From Bolinopsis microptera (Eukaryota > Ctenophora > Tentaculata > Lobata > Bolinopsidae), in assembly GCF_026151205.1 (NCBI RefSeq), contig NC_087072.1, positions 2,685,375 through 2,749,374 of the forward strand: a DNA stretch of 64,000 nt. The letters run 5' to 3'. The notes under the pieces were generated by a model that was not told where the DNA came from, ran no database searches, and worked only from the letters and a program-made list of their open reading frames with translations. The position numbers were made by a program, and so were the translations under genes. This document shows, in pieces, positions 61,601-64,000 of the stretch (the stretch's first letter is position 1; each line of letters begins with the position of its first letter).

Positions 61601-63098
61601 CATCATAGACGTTGAGTGATAAGCGGGCAGCACGTTTAGGTAGCAGGTCGAGTCCCCTGCTCCTACCGATATGCAAGATTCCAAGCGGGTAGCAATTATC
61701 ATCATCTAGTTTCATTCGTTTTGCTCTGTTCGACATGCTGGTGATTTTTAGACCGTTAAAGTTCTGATTGCATGATGTTGTGCGGGACATGTGACGGTTT
61801 ATTTGACCGAGCAGATAGAGGAGAGACTTTTGTTCGATCAGGTCACGTGGATGTTCGTCCAGTGAACTGATTCGTGTTACTCGATCAACCTCCTCTCGGC
61901 AGAACGTTATGGTAACTGTCGGGTTTGAGTTGTCAATCTGCATTAGGTCAGTTGACAGAGCTCTTTCCACCGCTTTAGAAATATTGCTCATATTCAAGCG
62001 GAATGGGTTATTCATGTTCAGTAAATCATTTTCCAAATGTATACCGGCACCGTCGGTGCCACAGTCGTGAGTGCCACTTTCCCTTATTCTAGTGCATCCA
62101 ACACCTCCCTGTGAAAAGGAGAGATTATGTGAATCATTTGAGGAAATCGTAGTGGTGGCTGGTTCAGAGTTATGTCTCATCCTCGCGACTGGTGTTTCAT
62201 TGAAAGCCGCGGATCTTTCGAGAGCAATCTTTTCTTTGAGTCTTCGTTTCAAAAGAGCTGTTGGGGTTGGTTTGTGGTACGGATCACGTCTGTATGAGCT
62301 CTCAGATTTGGAGCGTGACCTGCTTTTGAAATTCGTCCTCACTGGGGATGTGTAGTCCAGTTCGACATGTTTCCTCGGGGGTGTTCCTCTACTTTTTGGT
62401 ACTTTCGAGGTCGGTGTCAGGTAAAGGGGGGAGGGTGAAGGACTGCCTGCAGGTTCTGATTTATCATCATCATCATATTCAGTTTCCTGAGAAATATCAG
62501 ATAGATATGAGATGTCTCCGATAGTGTTCCCAACTGAGATGTTCAGGTTAACAGTGGTGTTGACTTGAGTGGCGTTAAACCCACTCACGTTACGTGCGAT
62601 GTCCCATACTCTGGAAATGCCTCTAACGATTGACATATCTCTGATATTAATGAAGTTTACCGAACCTTGATTGATATAGGTAGAATTAACAGGTAGTGGT
62701 AAAGGAGTCCACTGATCTCTTTTATCGTGAAGGTCGTTTGTCAAATCTACTTTTAAACTGTCATCATTTTTATCGATTCCTTCCTTCATTAATTCGGTTG
62801 AAGTAGGGCAAGGGGCTACTGCATCGTTTTCGCACTGCGTTTTCAGCTTCTCCCGTCTAAATCCCTCGTCTTCATCGTCTCCTCCATCACCATTTGATGA
62901 CGAGTTGCTATTGTTAATAGCAGAGCGCGGTCGCAGGGGCCTCCTTCCGGATATAGATGAGTTCCTCCCTGCAGATGTTGATTCTTTCGTTGAGTTGTTG
63001 GCACTGTTCTTGTCTCTTTCCTCATTTTCGATGACAGCAGCAACTAGGGGTAAAAAGAATATTAGTTTAAGCAGTTCAACATTTATTGAGTTTTGCAA
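58626..63098 (-). CDS. retrotransposon ORF1, 1490 aa, SGNH-esterase-like C-terminus
   Basis: Unusually long for an ORF1. The N-terminal ~400 residues are Ser/Asn-rich and disordered. An unrecognised ordered-looking region follows near 470-560 (GILHIGRSRGLDLLPKRAAR, then a second conserved-looking stretch), and then a long acidic linker. Near 840-870 there is a SAP-like helix-turn (ELSARGASIAGTPEKRKNK), then a Lys-rich tract (KKGKHGKKGK), then heptad-rich coiled coil about 945-1055. An SGNH/GDSL-like domain fills about 1294-1480: VLLVHDSYH (block I Ser), HLGINDI (block III G-x-N-D) and LSPKG (block V). The block V position that normally holds His is Arg (ALRLSPKG). Known: CR1-type ORF1 proteins carry esterase domains. 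Inferred: RNA-binding/multimerising chaperone. The hydrophobic first 20 residues are probably not a signal peptide (see finding on a splice-like site). Confidence 0.9.
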   Translation of the reverse strand: MQNSINVELLKLIFFLPLVAAVIENEERDKNSANNSTKESTSAGRNSSISGRRPLRPRSAINNSNSSSNGDGGDDEDEGFRREKLKTQCENDAVAPCPTSTELMKEGIDKNDDSLKVDLTNDLHDKRDQWTPLPLPVNSTYINQGSVNFINIRDMSIVRGISRVWDIARNVSGFNATQVNTTVNLNISVGNTIGDISYLSDISQETEYDDDDKSEPAGSPSPSPLYLTPTSKVPKSRGTPPRKHVELDYTSPVRTNFKSRSRSKSESSYRRDPYHKPTPTALLKRRLKEKIALERSAAFNETPVARMRHNSEPATTTISSNDSHNLSFSQGGVGCTRIRESGTHDCGTDGAGIHLENDLLNMNNPFRLNMSNISKAVERALSTDLMQIDNSNPTVTITFCREEVDRVTRISSLDEHPRDLIEQKSLLYLLGQINRHMSRTTSCNQNFNGLKITSMSNRAKRMKLDDDNCYPLGILHIGRSRGLDLLPKRAARLSLNVYDVEMRNWSFLTISSKTRATMIPSFAPERKFEMHIPDYHIVIIPCNSDEGCNLSRSCQNCVVVEDGKIHDASDDQGKETTCHQEETMAEDNKKCVIAENSKNVTTEDEEKKTDSEPFHEKKLSVPDHADSDSEYDSCDQEPEDSGTEKVGIMNHSETDSISENDVNVPNDRDDEDGYLAQERSSNVGIAVNTETETNKGEGSVAEIAVAPNEKHVNDELKMGKVEVTNLPEETEQETAGVGNPPQSDSLPGSNDNNSKITNITIPTPFLQNNAHEEVVRLRNGAVVKGWLKECNIKCYNKTADWSRVYFIEYLGNVASSNSPLQNSVTSDRYALHPKVIKELIVYLTDDAVVKELSARGASIAGTPEKRKNKLTGLFIDLYGANKSPVKNKNAKKGKHGKKGKTKLGQNHKDDYTSTEPVCAQPGPGIKTTIIKQTPEPHDINATILSVVESPLKTLENCMLKLDDRLLKQESMVAALSKKMDAIIQNPLKNNTEIAERFHLLEENDKTLFISIKALNTDSQRCSEETLNKFNSIAQTVDRLESLVNISPKPVLCSCHCDAEKSRDLKMNSPLKTATICRSQDADSQRETVTNEILTHEETGPFTVDIGVQTETLRNSLSTSPSTTDSCAQTETTVYEIATQTEEMIPHSLNGANETADMEEPSAHDIERITFGLQQLIESVKDKEKMIMDQLSDFTCEPNQNDTINCLQQLLRSTRDKEKAISKEVESNHDETIHKCSSSTTLYSEIIEANAEPTASIIDQPPGEAEGNLHEASPEVTHKPQQASLTKSSHEYQRKKKVLLVHDSYHEDFDQRKFSRSYDIKKVQYSSVSDLVEKRKLISEIKSFNPEIIFIHLGINDIKRGLTFPTFIRNFKSILRLALEETNCKICYSLIIPTPGNPNLNTRIQAANQYMGDFIKWLREENYYEDRICTVGNDNLSGYLERYVTKDGEALRLSPKGLAKLWLRCRDALNRTSTLTRQTLHEFTRSNDHNE

Positions 63099-63149
63099 GA
63101 TATCCGAAGTGTATGGTGTAGCAACTAATCATCAAACATCATATTACAT

Positions 63150-64000
63150 TAATTGACGATATCAATTCATCTCAGCTCCGGCGCGGCACAGTATGACAGT
63201 AGCGCATCTCGCTACAACATATTACACTTCAAATTTAACGGATGATTCTTATAAAATAATTGATAATTGTTTTTTCATATGACGGATTATACTCCATACT
63301 CGTCTAAATTTTTCCGAAGTAGTGCGGGCGCGCGCCGCTTTTTCGAGGCAAGTGCTACAAAGCTCAAAAACAATTAAATAATTTGATTCACGATGTCAAT
63401 CCTTCGCAGCTCGGTGAGGCACATAGGTGCATTTCGCCGATCTACCGGTTGCGAGAAGCATGATTTGATGCGCTCGCGACCCAGTAGTGCATCGCGCTAC
63501 AATTAAATAATTAGTCTTAAAACACAAGCTACTTGCCAGTGATTTAGTTTTATGGGAACCTACGCACGGTAGAGCACAGCAAGGCCGACCAAGACAAAGC
63601 TACTTGTCTATGTTACTGAAGGAAGTTGGGACAAACTCTAAAGAGGAACTGCGAACCCTGATGCCAGATGCGGGACAGGGATATATGGAGGGGGTTTTCT
63701 GGCGTAGATCGGACTTAGCAGTAGCTCCGACATAGTAGTAGTAGTAGTAGTTAAAACACAAAACACGGGTTTGATTGAAAAACCCACTTTGCACTTTCCG
63801 GTATTCACATTCGGAATCATACTATGGGGGCTGGAACTGAGACTTAATAATAGTATCTAGGGATCCATCGGTCACAGCTGCTGCACCAAGAACTTCTCTG
63901 AATCGACTCCAGGCAAGATAATCATAAGGATCATTACACTAAAATATACATCCCAATCGATGCTAAATAATTCAGAATTCAAGCCCCTAAAATTACCTTT
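63150..64000. other. repeat-rich flank beyond the retrotransposon
   Basis: 63150-63230 is the inverted counterpart of 54265-54330. 63299-63356 is a direct counterpart of 54608-54660 (cgtctaaattt..tc.gaagtag). A short (tag)n microsatellite lies at 63732-63751. No gene was supported to the window end. Confidence 0.6.

Larger units (their letters stand above)
54800..63150 (-). mobile_element. intact non-LTR retrotransposon with esterase-type ORF1 and APE/RT ORF2
   Basis: Two long uninterrupted frames on the minus strand (ORF1 58626-63098, ORF2 55013-58660), then about 165 bp of 3' UTR and a (gtaaacctt)5 array at 54802-54846 that probably marks the 3' end. There are no LTRs. An ORF1 with an SGNH-hydrolase-like domain and an ORF2 with AP-like endonuclease and RT but no obvious RNase H recall the CR1/L2 group. 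The C-terminal Cys/His motif and the WADD catalytic box leave the clade open. Both frames are open over 8 kb, so the copy is young. The 5' end was not located precisely. Confidence 0.95.

Overview
The window is nuclear DNA of a non-vertebrate animal. It is AT-rich, with many short exons, GT-AG introns, microsatellites, several classes of transposon and no bacterial-style gene packing. The gene set (a flagellar coiled-coil protein, a tubulin polyglutamylase, a class A GPCR) occurs across Metazoa. The repeat content fits a cnidarian or similar early-branching invertebrate, but the sequence alone does not fix the taxon.

Layout. 0-7.7 kb: repeats and relics (a 104-bp tandem repeat, two decayed reverse-transcriptase C-termini, and an orphan restriction-like endonuclease domain from a retroelement). 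7.9-13.0 kb, plus strand: a complete 14-exon CFAP58 gene whose splice phases all close and give 883 aa. 14.0-17.4 kb, minus strand: a multi-exon class A GPCR with some unresolved junctions in intracellular loop 3. 17.4-23 kb: gene-poor, with a tRNA-derived SINE head. 23.0-27.2 kb: a head-to-tail duplication of about 2 kb; each copy holds a long (TC)n tract and a Ser/Thr/Arg-rich open exon. 31.6-46.1 kb, minus strand: a TTLL4-type tubulin polyglutamylase, with twelve exons traced in phase plus a terminal exon. Its introns carry several transposons, including one hAT-like element nested inside the first bases of another. 49.2-51.2 kb, minus strand: an unrecognised 5-exon gene of 244 aa. 51.4-52.3 kb: a Mutator-like foldback element and a tRNA-SINE. 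54.8-63.1 kb, minus strand: an essentially intact non-LTR retrotransposon with a 1490-aa ORF1 (SGNH-esterase-like C-terminus) and a 1215-aa ORF2 (APE endonuclease, reverse transcriptase, C-terminal Cys/His motif).

Function. CFAP58 (axoneme assembly) and TTLL4 (tubulin glutamylation) both serve cilia and microtubules but lie on opposite strands about 18 kb apart, so no co-regulation is implied. The most unusual material is the retrotransposon's ORF1, the homotypic nested hAT insertion, the repeat arrays that coincide with TTLL4 splice signals, and the unrecognised gene. All exon boundaries were read by eye from splice consensus and reading phase; no alignment or transcript data were available.
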